Shown here: one piece after another, positions 1 to 7,536 of the stretch
How the letters are laid out: each line of letters begins with the position of its first letter
How positions within the stretch are numbered: position 1 is the first letter of the stretch
Assembly: GCF_020171345.1 (NCBI RefSeq)
Contig: NZ_JAIUZM010000001.1
Span: 1,488,001-1,552,000 of the forward strand
Direction of reading: 5' to 3'
DNA length: 64,000 bases
From: Microbulbifer agarilyticus
GTDB taxonomy: Bacteria > Pseudomonadota > Gammaproteobacteria > Pseudomonadales > Cellvibrionaceae
The notes under the pieces: model-generated
The model's input: only the letters and a program-made list of their open reading frames with translations
Database searches by the model: none
What the model was told of the DNA's origin: nothing
Translations under genes and position numbers: made by a program

Positions 1-567
1 GATGGAGGCGATGTAGTACAGGGACATACCGATCACAGGCAAGACCACATAAGGTGTCGCGCCGTTATGCCAGCCGCCCGCGGGTAACCAGTCGAGCCCG
101 ATGGCGAAAATCAGCACAAGTAGCGGTGCCAGTACAAAACTGGGGATCACCACCCCGGCCATGGCGCCGGTCATGATGGTGTAGTCGAGCCAGGTATTCT
201 GGCGCAGGGCGGCGATGGTGCCGAAGGTAACCCCGAAGGTCACCGCCACGATAAACGCCAGCAGGCCGATTTTCAGGGAAACCGGAAAGGCCTGCGCAAC
301 CAGCTCGTTTACCGTGAAGTCCTTGTATTTAAATGAGGGCCCCAGGTCGCCCTGCAGCAGGCCACCGAGGTAACTGAAATATTGTTCGTGCACCGGTTTG
401 TCGAAACCGTACTTGGCTTCGATATTTGCCATCACTTCTGGGGTCATGGCAATTTCGGCGGAGAAGGGATTTCCCGGCGCAAAGCGCATCAGGAAAAAAG
501 AGACGGTAATCAGAATAAACAGCGTGGGAATGGCTTCCAGCACGCGCTTGGCGATAAATCTCAACAT
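1..567 (-). CDS. oppB: Peptide ABC transporter permease, OppB-like (3' end beyond window)
   Basis: Inner-membrane permease subunit of an oligopeptide importer. The 189 visible N-terminal residues begin with a typical OppB/DppB start: a short basic stretch, then a membrane helix at about residues 9-30, followed by the family pattern RFAPGNPF and, later, further hydrophobic segments. The start at 567 is the first ATG in frame. The gene runs off the left edge, so its C-terminus and the expected oppC, oppD and oppF genes are not visible. It follows oppA on the same strand, with a strong hairpin between them that probably lowers permease expression relative to the binding protein. OppB versus DppB cannot be decided from this fragment. 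Confidence 0.85.
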   Translation of the reverse strand, partial: MLRFIAKRVLEAIPTLFILITVSFFLMRFAPGNPFSAEIAMTPEVMANIEAKYGFDKPVHEQYFSYLGGLLQGDLGPSFKYKDFTVNELVAQAFPVSLKIGLLAFIVAVTFGVTFGTIAALRQNTWLDYTIMTGAMAGVVIPSFVLAPLLVLIFAIGLDWLPAGGWHNGATPYVVLPVIGMSLYYIASI

Positions 568-658
568 AAGCGTCTTCTGTTATAGCTTTAGTTTGGAACC
601 TACTTGTTCTGAAGCGCTTCCATACCTCTTGGGAACTTTGGGTCCCCCTGGAATTGAA

Positions 659-692
659 AAAGCCCGGGAACCACAACGGGTTCCCGGGCTTT
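659..692 (-). terminator. Intrinsic terminator/attenuator between oppA and oppB
   Basis: A perfect 14-bp inverted repeat (659-672 with 679-692, arms AAAGCCCGGGAACC / GGTTCCCGGGCTTT) has a 6-base loop. Read on the minus strand it is followed by a T-rich run. It lies 8 bases past the oppA stop and about 90 bases before oppB, so it would end most transcripts after oppA and let a fraction read into the permease genes. Confidence 0.85.
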
Positions 693-699
693 GTATCAA

Positions 700-2376
700 T
701 TAGTGCTCGATGATCCACATGTCCTTGGAGTAGTAGTTATCCAGTGGGTCCGGCGCGTAGCCTCCAACGTGCCGTTTAACCATATGCTGGGTAACGTACT
801 GATAGATGGGTGCGATTGGCATATCTTCGGCAAGGATCTCTTCCGCCTGTGCGTAGTATTCCGCACGCTTGTTGAGATCCAGTTCCTTGGCACTTTTCGC
901 AAACAACTCATCGTACTTAGGATTGCTGTACTTTGAGTAATTACTGCCGCCGTCGGTCAGCAACAGTTTCAGCATGGTGGACGGCTCGTTGTAGTCGCCA
1001 ATCCAGCCCGCGCGGGCAATATCAAAGTCGGTATTGGCGCGCGTGTCCAGATAGGTTTTCCACTCCTGGTTTTCCAAGGTGACATCCACATGGCCCAGAG
1101 TCTGCTTCCACATGGCGGTGATCGCTACCGCAACCTTTTTGTGGTTGTCGTTGGTGTTGTAGAGCACGCTGAACTTGAGCGGGTTTTGTGCGTTGTAGCC
1201 GGCTTCCGCGAGCAGCTCCTTGGCCTTGGCCACGCGTTCGGCCTGGGTCTTCTGACTCCACGAAGTGGCCGGCGCATCAAAGCCAGTTACGATACCCGGG
1301 GTCAGGTGGAATGATGGCTTCTCGCCACGGCCCATCACCTTGTTCGCCATGATTTCGCGGTCGATGGCATAGGCCAGTGCGCGGCGCACGCGAGAATCGT
1401 TGAACGGCGGCTGGGTGGTGTTGAATTCGTAATAGTAGGTGCCGATATAGGGTGCTGTTCGTACCTCATCAGCACGCTCTTTACGCAGACGATTGATATG
1501 TTCAATAGGCACTTCGAAAGTGAAATCAATCTCGCCGGCTTCATAGCGTTTCAGTTCCGCATTGGGAGAAGCAATCGGCAAGCTACGCACTTTTTCCAGC
1601 TTCACATTGTCAGCATCCCAGTAGTGTTCATTTTTTACATATTCGATGCGTTCATTCACCACCCACTCGGTCAGCCGGAAGGCGCCGTTGCCGACAAAGT
1701 TACCGACGCGGGTCCACTGGTCGCCGTATTGCTCAACGGTACCTTTGTGAACCGGCGAGGTGGAGGCGTGCACCAGCATGGAAACGAAGTAGGGAACCGG
1801 TGCTTCGAGAGAAACCTTGAAGGTATTTGCGTCTACCGCTTCTACACCGAGGTTTTCCGGTGGTTGCTTGCCATCGACAATATCCTGAGCATTTTTCACC
1901 TTACCGGCGGCTAGGTACCAGGCGTACTTGGACGCGGTTTTTGGATCCAGGATTCGTTGCCATGAATAGACAAAATCTTCCGCGGTGACAGGGTCACCAT
2001 TCGACCACTTGGCGCTTTCGCGGATCTTGAAGAAGTAATGCTGGTTGTCGGTGGTCTCCCAGCTCTCGGCTACACCCGGGCGCACACCGCCGTCGGCAGA
2101 TGCGATTACCAGAGTCTCCATCAGGTCGCGTAAGATAGCCGACTCGGGAGTGCCGGAGATCTTGTGGGGGTCGAGGGTCTCAGGTTCAGAACCGCCGCCG
2201 CGCACCAGAGTCTGGTCGGCTGCCAGCTTGGTTGGGTCCAGTTTGACCGCAGTTTGCTTGCTGGTTTCGGAGCTGGGGTCGGAGGGTGCGCCGCAACCGC
2301 CGAGTGCGAGCAGTGCCGCCAGAAGCGGGCCAATATGCCAGGTACGGCTGCGTTTCAGCTGAAGGTGGGGAAGCAT
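700..2376 (-). CDS. oppA: Oligopeptide-binding lipoprotein, OppA/MppA-like
   Basis: Periplasmic substrate-binding protein of an ABC peptide importer (SBP family 5), 558 residues, the usual size. The N-terminus has a basic region and hydrophobic stretch ending in the lipobox LGGC at residues 25-28, so the mature protein is a lipoprotein. The family signature near residues 58-75 (GGGSEPETLDPHKISGTPE) and the DFVYSWQRILDP segment are clear. It is first in the operon with oppB, as usual for opp loci, and is separated from it by an attenuator-like hairpin. Substrate specificity (murein peptide or general oligopeptide) cannot be read from the sequence. Confidence 0.93.
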   Translation of the reverse strand: MLPHLQLKRSRTWHIGPLLAALLALGGCGAPSDPSSETSKQTAVKLDPTKLAADQTLVRGGGSEPETLDPHKISGTPESAILRDLMETLVIASADGGVRPGVAESWETTDNQHYFFKIRESAKWSNGDPVTAEDFVYSWQRILDPKTASKYAWYLAAGKVKNAQDIVDGKQPPENLGVEAVDANTFKVSLEAPVPYFVSMLVHASTSPVHKGTVEQYGDQWTRVGNFVGNGAFRLTEWVVNERIEYVKNEHYWDADNVKLEKVRSLPIASPNAELKRYEAGEIDFTFEVPIEHINRLRKERADEVRTAPYIGTYYYEFNTTQPPFNDSRVRRALAYAIDREIMANKVMGRGEKPSFHLTPGIVTGFDAPATSWSQKTQAERVAKAKELLAEAGYNAQNPLKFSVLYNTNDNHKKVAVAITAMWKQTLGHVDVTLENQEWKTYLDTRANTDFDIARAGWIGDYNEPSTMLKLLLTDGGSNYSKYSNPKYDELFAKSAKELDLNKRAEYYAQAEEILAEDMPIAPIYQYVTQHMVKRHVGGYAPDPLDNYYSKDMWIIEH

Positions 2377-2793
2377 TATTCTTTCCTCAACGGTTCCTGT
2401 AGGAACCTGTGCTTATTTTGTGACTTTGGTTTATCGATTTATTAGTTGGTCAGAATTTATACATCAGACCGTCGCAAAAAGTTCCGCGTTACCCACAGAA
2501 AATACCGGTCTTGTCATTCAATTGCTAGGTATAGCAAAAGGTGGCGACTCGCGCCGAGCGGATTTCGTGGGTTATACGTTCTCCTGCTACAAGGTGGGCA
2601 GAAGAATGGACGATTGTGATACTCCCAGTGGCGCAGCAAGCCTTCATGTCACCGCAACTTTCCGCGGGCACACCAACAAACCCGCGGTTACCCCCTACCC
2701 AGTGCCGGCTTTTCCCGTACACTCGAAGCGGGTGATCTAGTTACGTACCCAAAGCCTATAAAAATACTTTGAACACATACTCAAGGATGTTTT
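2377..2793. other. Divergent intergenic region between oppA and the YHS gene
   Basis: These 417 bases must hold the promoters of oppA (leftward) and the YHS-domain gene (rightward). No gene, tRNA or clear regulatory repeat is visible. Short open frames here have no ribosome binding site or recognisable product. Confidence 0.5.
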
Positions 2794-3297
2794 ATGTTGC
2801 TACGTACCGCTCTCGCCGCACTATTAGGGTTCATTTCCACATTTGCGCTGGCCGAGGACAGCCAGCCCCAAGCGAGCCCTGTCCAATCAGCGGCTATCTC
2901 CGCCGACAAGAATGTCTATTCTCACTTCTTCCGTGATGCCCTCAAGGGCGCCGACGTTGTTGCCTATTACAGCCTTAAACCTGGTGAAAAAGCGGTAAAA
3001 GGCTCCGCCAGTATCACCTATGACTGGGGCGATGTGACCTGGCGCTTTGCCACACGAGAAAACCGCAATCTGTTCGCGGCAGACCCTGCAAAGTACGTGC
3101 CCGCTTACGGCGGTCACTGTGCCTACGCCATGTCCAAGGGTTTTGAGGCACCACCGCGCCCGGACAGCTGGGTCATCATCGATGGCAAGCTGTACCTGAA
3201 CAACAATGCAAAATCGTTCGAGATCTGGGAAAGGGATACCGGAGGTAATATCAGCAAGGCCAACGAGAACTGGGTAGAAATCAACAGCGCAGAGTGA
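2794..3297 (+). CDS. Secreted YHS-domain protein
   Basis: A 167-residue protein with a signal peptide (residues 1-20, cleavage after ALA). The mature part carries a YHS-like domain: a conserved stretch around YDWGDVTWRFATRENRNLF, then DPAKYVPAYGGHCAYAMSKG. YHS domains are small metal-binding modules; the Cys and His in GGHCAYA are the likely ligands. The start is supported by AAGGATG eight bases upstream. It is probably monocistronic: a long hairpin follows the stop. The function is unknown; an exported role in metal handling is inference only. Confidence 0.8.
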   Translation: MLLRTALAALLGFISTFALAEDSQPQASPVQSAAISADKNVYSHFFRDALKGADVVAYYSLKPGEKAVKGSASITYDWGDVTWRFATRENRNLFAADPAKYVPAYGGHCAYAMSKGFEAPPRPDSWVIIDGKLYLNNNAKSFEIWERDTGGNISKANENWVEINSAE

Positions 3298-3305
3298 ACT
3301 CGTTC

Positions 3306-3346
3306 AGCAAAAGCACGCAGCTAAGGCTCAGCCTCGTGCTTTTGCT
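3306..3346 (+). terminator. Hairpin after the YHS gene
   Basis: Perfect 12-bp inverted repeat AGCAAAAGCACG (3306-3317) / CGTGCTTTTGCT (3335-3346). The loop itself can pair (AGGCT/AGCCT), giving one long stem 9 bases past the stop codon. There is no long T-run beyond the stem, so termination or 3'-end protection are both possible. Confidence 0.6.
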
Positions 3347-3402
3347 GTAGGAAGATCGCTTATCCAGTGGTGTCCCTGCTATGGAGTGCGCGCTGCGGAT
3401 GA

Positions 3403-3651
3403 TTAGCTCCAGTGCAGCTGTACCCGGAGTGGACCCGTATCGTCCCCCAGTCCACACATTTCCTCGTAGGGTGTGCGTTGCTCCAGCCACACTTCATCGT
3501 ATGCGCGGGGATTGAGGTAATCCTTGATTTCCTCGAGGCAATGGAACTGCTTGGGCCTTCTATTGCGGTCCTCCAGCGGGTGAACACCGTTCTCATCAAT
3601 GGTGTTTACCAGATACGTCTGTCCTTCCAGCGAGATGATCTGCAGATTCAT
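3403..3651 (-). CDS. Small conserved protein, DUF6482-like
   Basis: An 82-residue soluble protein beginning MNLQIISLEGQTYLV and ending in QLHWS. It has no signal peptide or membrane segment. The pattern of a short beta-rich N-terminus and an FHCLEEIKDYL helix matches the small gammaproteobacterial proteins grouped as DUF6482; that assignment is from memory of the family and is moderate. A strong GGAGG lies 4 bases before the ATG. It sits alone between the YHS gene and nhaA. The function is unknown. Confidence 0.65.
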   Translation of the reverse strand: MNLQIISLEGQTYLVNTIDENGVHPLEDRNRRPKQFHCLEEIKDYLNPRAYDEVWLEQRTPYEEMCGLGDDTGPLRVQLHWS

Positions 3652-3810
3652 ATTGCCTCCCTCGGCGGCTCAGTCGATATGGCGAGCTGCACTTACACAG
3701 TTAAAGCTTAATGTGGCGAGTCAGGCACAAACAGGTCGCTGCAATGGTCATTCCCTGCCGCTTGTTTATGCCTGACGTTGCGGTCCAGCAACCTCCTTAA
3801 GTTTGTACGA

Positions 3811-5046
3811 TTACGCTTTGCCAGCGGATGATGCCTGGAAAATTCCGGCGCGCTGTTCGTTACGGCTGCTCCCTTCTTCCGAAGGTTTGCGGCAGGCGTA
3901 ATAGAGCACCGCGATACCGGCAAACGCCGACAGGAAGGACCCGAGCAACACACCCACTTTTACATTTTCCTGGTAGGCCGGTGGGTACCCTTCAAACGCC
4001 AGGGTGCCGATAAACAGGCTCATGGTGAAGCCGACACCACACAGTAGCGCGACGCCGTATACATGGAGCCAGTTGGCGCCAGCGGGCAGGCGGGCGAGAC
4101 CGCTCTTAACGGTCAGCCATGTGGTGGAAAAGATCCCCACCTGGTTACCGAAAAATAATCCGAGGGCGATGCCAAGGGTGACCGGGTTCAGCAAACGCTC
4201 GATGGAAAAACCGCTCAGGGAGACACCGGCATTGGCGAAGGCAAAAACCGGCAGGATCATTAACGTCACCCAGGGCAGCAACCCGTGCTCCATACGATGC
4301 AGCGGCACACGGGGCTTGGCGCGGTTGACCCGCAGCGGGATAAACCAGGCGGTAAGGAAGCCTGCGAGCGTCGCGTGCACACCGGATTTCAGCACCGCGA
4401 TCCAGATGATGATGCCGATCAGTACATAGGGGGCGAGATTCGTAACACGCGCCCGGTTCAGCATAAACAGTGCCGCGAAACCTGCGGATGCGACGCCCAG
4501 TGACACCATGGACAGGTCGCTGCTGTAAAACAGCGCGATAATCAGGATGGCACCGATGTCATCAAAAATAGCGACGGACAGCAGAAACAGCTTCAGGCTG
4601 ACCGGCAGGCGCTTGCCAAACAGGGTGAATACCCCGATGGCAAAGGCGATATCGGTTGCCGAGGGCACCGCCCAGCCGCGCATGGTTTCCGGGTTATCAA
4701 AATTAATTGCGGTATAGATGAGTGCCGGGAATGCCATGCCTGCAATGGCCGCGAGGCCGGGCAATATCACCTGATCCTTGGAAGAAAGGTGGCCTTCCAG
4801 CACTTCGCGCTTTATTTCCAGGCCTACCAGGAGAAAGAACAGCGCCATGAGTCCGTCGTTGACCCACAGCAACAGCGGTTTCTGGATCGCGAAGTCGCCA
4901 AAAATGACGGCAACGGTGGTGTTCAGCCCGTCGAAATAAAACCCCTGCAATGCGGAGTTCGCCAGCAGCATGGCGATGACGGCGGCGGATACCAGCAGTA
5001 TCCCGCCGAATGATTCGTGTTCAATAAGTTTTCGTACAGCAGTCAT
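3811..5046 (-). CDS. nhaA: Na+/H+ antiporter NhaA
   Basis: Inner-membrane antiporter exchanging protons for cytoplasmic sodium, 411 residues with about 12 membrane segments. The family hallmarks are present: SATDIAF with Asp132 and the ion-binding pair Asp162-Asp163 in AIFDDIGA, equivalent to D133, D163 and D164 of the E. coli protein. The start chosen at 5046 has GGAGG nine bases upstream; an earlier start at 5082 would place that GGAGG inside the gene. It lies 108 bases downstream of sbtA on the same strand, which suggests co-expression: NhaA would maintain the sodium gradient that the bicarbonate symporter uses. Confidence 0.95.
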   Translation of the reverse strand: MTAVRKLIEHESFGGILLVSAAVIAMLLANSALQGFYFDGLNTTVAVIFGDFAIQKPLLLWVNDGLMALFFLLVGLEIKREVLEGHLSSKDQVILPGLAAIAGMAFPALIYTAINFDNPETMRGWAVPSATDIAFAIGVFTLFGKRLPVSLKLFLLSVAIFDDIGAILIIALFYSSDLSMVSLGVASAGFAALFMLNRARVTNLAPYVLIGIIIWIAVLKSGVHATLAGFLTAWFIPLRVNRAKPRVPLHRMEHGLLPWVTLMILPVFAFANAGVSLSGFSIERLLNPVTLGIALGLFFGNQVGIFSTTWLTVKSGLARLPAGANWLHVYGVALLCGVGFTMSLFIGTLAFEGYPPAYQENVKVGVLLGSFLSAFAGIAVLYYACRKPSEEGSSRNEQRAGIFQASSAGKA

Positions 5047-5154
5047 TGCTGCGTGTCCTCCATGATCGCCCCGGGCGCACACACACGCTCGGGGCTCATC
5101 GCGTTATTTTTCCAGACAGAGGCGCGTTGATTCTGCGCGTTATTGTGTGATCGC

Positions 5155-6096
5155 TTACGCGAACAGCGTGTGTATATACGTTGCGAGCGAGAGATAGATT
5201 GGTATCCCGATCAATACGTTGAACGGGAAAGTGATCGCCAGCGATGCGGTCAGTGGCAGGCTCAGGTTCGCCTTTGGCAGGGCGACGCCCAGGGCTGCCG
5301 GCGCCGCGATATACGACGCACTGGCACCGAGCGTTGCCAGCAGCGCGACGCCACCGGTGGAGAAGTCCATGCTCACTGCGAGCAGACCACCGACGGTCGC
5401 GCCGATGAGCGGCATGACGATGGCAAAGCTGGTGAGGAAGGCACCGTTGCGCACCACCTCCGGGAAGTAGCGGGCCGCCTGGCAACCCATATACAGCAGG
5501 AACAGGGCCAGTGCGCCATGGAACGCGGTGGTAAACATCGACATGACCTTGGCACTACCCTCCACGCCAGCAAGCCAACCAATCAGCAGGCCGCCGAGCA
5601 ACAATACGCAGCCCTGGTTTAGCAGCAGGGTGCGCCAGTTGAGTGCGGATGCCTCGGCGCCGCGGCGGGTGGCCAGGTAGATACCAAGAGCGATGGCCGG
5701 TACCTCAAGAAGCACCACGAACAGCGGGAAGTAGGCCTCGTATGCAATGCCACGGCTCTCCAGCAGTGCGACCGCGACGGCGAAGGTGCCGACGCTAACG
5801 GAGCCATAATGCGCAGCCGTTGCGGCGGCGTCCGTGCGGTCCCACTGCCCAAATTTGCGCAGGATGGGGTAGGCGATAAACGGCAGAATCAGGCCCAGCA
5901 GTAATACCACCAGTGCCTGGGGAATGAGCGTCGCACTGGCATGTTCACTCAAGGCAACGCCACCCTTCAGGCCAATTGCCAGCAGCAGGAACAGGGTCAG
6001 GCCCTGGTACAGTCCGCGGGGAAAGTCGATGCGGCCGCCAATCAGGGTGGCGGCCATACCGAACAGGAAGAAAGCGACAACAATATCGATGGCCAT
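5155..6096 (-). CDS. sbtA: Sodium-dependent bicarbonate transporter, SbtA family
   Basis: A 313-residue inner-membrane permease of the SbtA (DUF897) family. It has two inverted halves of about five helices each. Typical elements are FFLFGMAATLIGGRIDFPRG near the N-terminus, LFLLLAIGLKGGVALSEH at about residues 35-52, and the second-half ASASYIAAPAAL motif. Characterised members import bicarbonate with sodium. The start abuts the stop of the upstream 77-residue gene without a gap, indicating translational coupling. No gene for the PII-like regulator SbtB is beside it. A LysR gene is divergent upstream and nhaA follows. Confidence 0.85.
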   Translation of the reverse strand: MAIDIVVAFFLFGMAATLIGGRIDFPRGLYQGLTLFLLLAIGLKGGVALSEHASATLIPQALVVLLLGLILPFIAYPILRKFGQWDRTDAAATAAHYGSVSVGTFAVAVALLESRGIAYEAYFPLFVVLLEVPAIALGIYLATRRGAEASALNWRTLLLNQGCVLLLGGLLIGWLAGVEGSAKVMSMFTTAFHGALALFLLYMGCQAARYFPEVVRNGAFLTSFAIVMPLIGATVGGLLAVSMDFSTGGVALLATLGASASYIAAPAALGVALPKANLSLPLTASLAITFPFNVLIGIPIYLSLATYIHTLFA

Positions 6097-6330
6097 TTAG
6101 CGCGCACCTTCACTGGCCGTCGCGGCGCTGGAGAGATTGGGCAGTCGCGCCGGCAGTGCGCGGGCACGCTTGACCAGTGGGACAATTAGGTCGGCGAGGT
6201 TGAGCAGGCACAGGCCGACCCCGACCGCTGCCAGCGCCCACCCGGTAATACCGGCAGTGGCGAGTGCGGTGCCAAGTCCGAGGACCGTGGCGCCGCAGAA
6301 AAGACCAAACATCCGTTGCTGTTTTTGCAT
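6097..6330 (-). CDS. Small two-helix membrane protein upstream of sbtA
   Basis: A 77-residue protein with two predicted membrane helices (about residues 9-28 and 30-52) and a basic, Ala/Ser-rich tail. It is the first gene of the sbtA transcription unit and its stop codon touches the sbtA start codon. It occupies the position where other bacteria place the soluble PII-like SbtB, but it does not resemble SbtB. A helper or assembly role for SbtA is inference. No family is recognised. Confidence 0.7.
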   Translation of the reverse strand: MQKQQRMFGLFCGATVLGLGTALATAGITGWALAAVGVGLCLLNLADLIVPLVKRARALPARLPNLSSAATASEGAR

Positions 6331-6425
6331 GTTGCTTACCCTTTAGTTGGTTGATTCACCCTGTGAGAGGTGTGTCTGATACTGAATTGGCGGTAAGTAT
6401 GTGGGCTGTAATACATAAACAAAAA

Positions 6426-6461
6426 TAGATATTATCTAATGTTTGATTAGATATTTATCTA
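6426..6461 (+). promoter_or_regulatory. Two LysR-type dyads in the sbtA/LysR divergent promoter
   Basis: TAGATATTATCTA (6426-6438) and TAGATATTTATCTA (6448-6461) are near-identical dyads with TAGAT/ATCTA half-sites. The first fits the T-N11-A rule for LysR proteins exactly. Their centres are about 22 bases apart, two helical turns, so two dimers could bind on one face. They lie 28-63 bases before the LysR start codon, within the shared promoter. Confidence 0.7.
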
Positions 6462-6488
6462 TACATCTGGACCGAGGGAATTGCTTCG

Positions 6489-7424
6489 ATGAGTCGATTG
6501 CACGCTCGCGTGGGGACAATCCGCCAGCTGGAGATCCTGTGCGCACTCAAGGATCACGGCAGCGTAATGGCTGCCGCCAAAGCCCTGCACCTTACCCAGC
6601 CAACGGTATCCATGCAGTTACGTAAGCTGGCGGAAGCGGTGGAGATGCCGCTGTATTTCCAAGTCGGGCGGCAGATCCAGCTGACCGATGCGGGTCTCGC
6701 CGTGGTCGCCAGTGCGCGGGAAATCCTCTCGTGCTTTGAACGCCTGGATATGAACCTCACCAAGATGCGCGGGCTGACCGCCGGTACCTTGCGCATCGCC
6801 GTGGTCACCACCGCCAAGTACTTTATCCCGCACCTGATTGGCGATTTCTGCCAGCTGTATCCGGATATCAACGTGGAACTGAAGGTGGGCAACCGCGAGC
6901 AAATCTCCCAGCGTATGGCCGAGGGCATCGACGACTTCTGTGTGTTCAGTCATCCACCCAAGAAGACGGAATACCTGCTCACGGAATTCCTGCCCAACAA
7001 CTTGGTGGCGATTGCCCCCCGCGGGCATGCGCTGAGCCAGGCCGGGCGTATACCACTGGAGGAATTCGCCCGCGCACCGGTACTGATGCGCGAGCAGGGC
7101 TCCGGCACCCGCTATGCCATCGAACGCCACATGGAAAAGCACAACTGCGATCTGAATATTCGCATGACCATTGAGAGCAATGAGGCCGTCAAGCATATGG
7201 TGATGTCGGGCATGGGCGTGTCGATTCTGTCTGAGCACGCCCTGAGCGTCGGTGATTCGTCCGGCCTGGTGGTGCTCGATGTGGAAGAGCTACCGATCAA
7301 AACCAACTGGTTTCTGGTGCGCTCGCGCAGCCGGCCAATTTCCCCGGTCGCAGAGGCGCTACTCGACTTCGTCAAGCAGGAGGACCGGCTCGCGCAGCTG
7401 ACGACGATGCTGCCGCGGGGATGA
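6489..7424 (+). CDS. LysR-family regulator, CbbR/CmpR-like
   Basis: A 311-residue LysR transcriptional regulator. The winged helix-turn-helix lies at about residues 5-65 (RQLEILCALKDHGSVMAAAKAL then QPTVSMQLRKLAE), and the substrate-binding domain follows from about residue 90. The N-terminus and the FIPHLIGDF segment resemble CbbR/CmpR regulators of carbon fixation and bicarbonate uptake. The gene is divergent from the sbtA operon and the shared region carries two LysR-type dyads, so it very likely controls bicarbonate transport. GAGGGA supports the start. No Rubisco genes are in the window. Confidence 0.88.
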   Translation: MSRLHARVGTIRQLEILCALKDHGSVMAAAKALHLTQPTVSMQLRKLAEAVEMPLYFQVGRQIQLTDAGLAVVASAREILSCFERLDMNLTKMRGLTAGTLRIAVVTTAKYFIPHLIGDFCQLYPDINVELKVGNREQISQRMAEGIDDFCVFSHPPKKTEYLLTEFLPNNLVAIAPRGHALSQAGRIPLEEFARAPVLMREQGSGTRYAIERHMEKHNCDLNIRMTIESNEAVKHMVMSGMGVSILSEHALSVGDSSGLVVLDVEELPIKTNWFLVRSRSRPISPVAEALLDFVKQEDRLAQLTTMLPRG

Positions 7425-7536
7425 CCATTCGCATGTAATTGGCCAAGGAGGCTGATAGAAAGCAGCCATTGCAGCGGGGGGTGGCAATGACTAAGGTGGG
7501 GGACGAATAACTATAATCAGACAGAGGTCCACTGCC

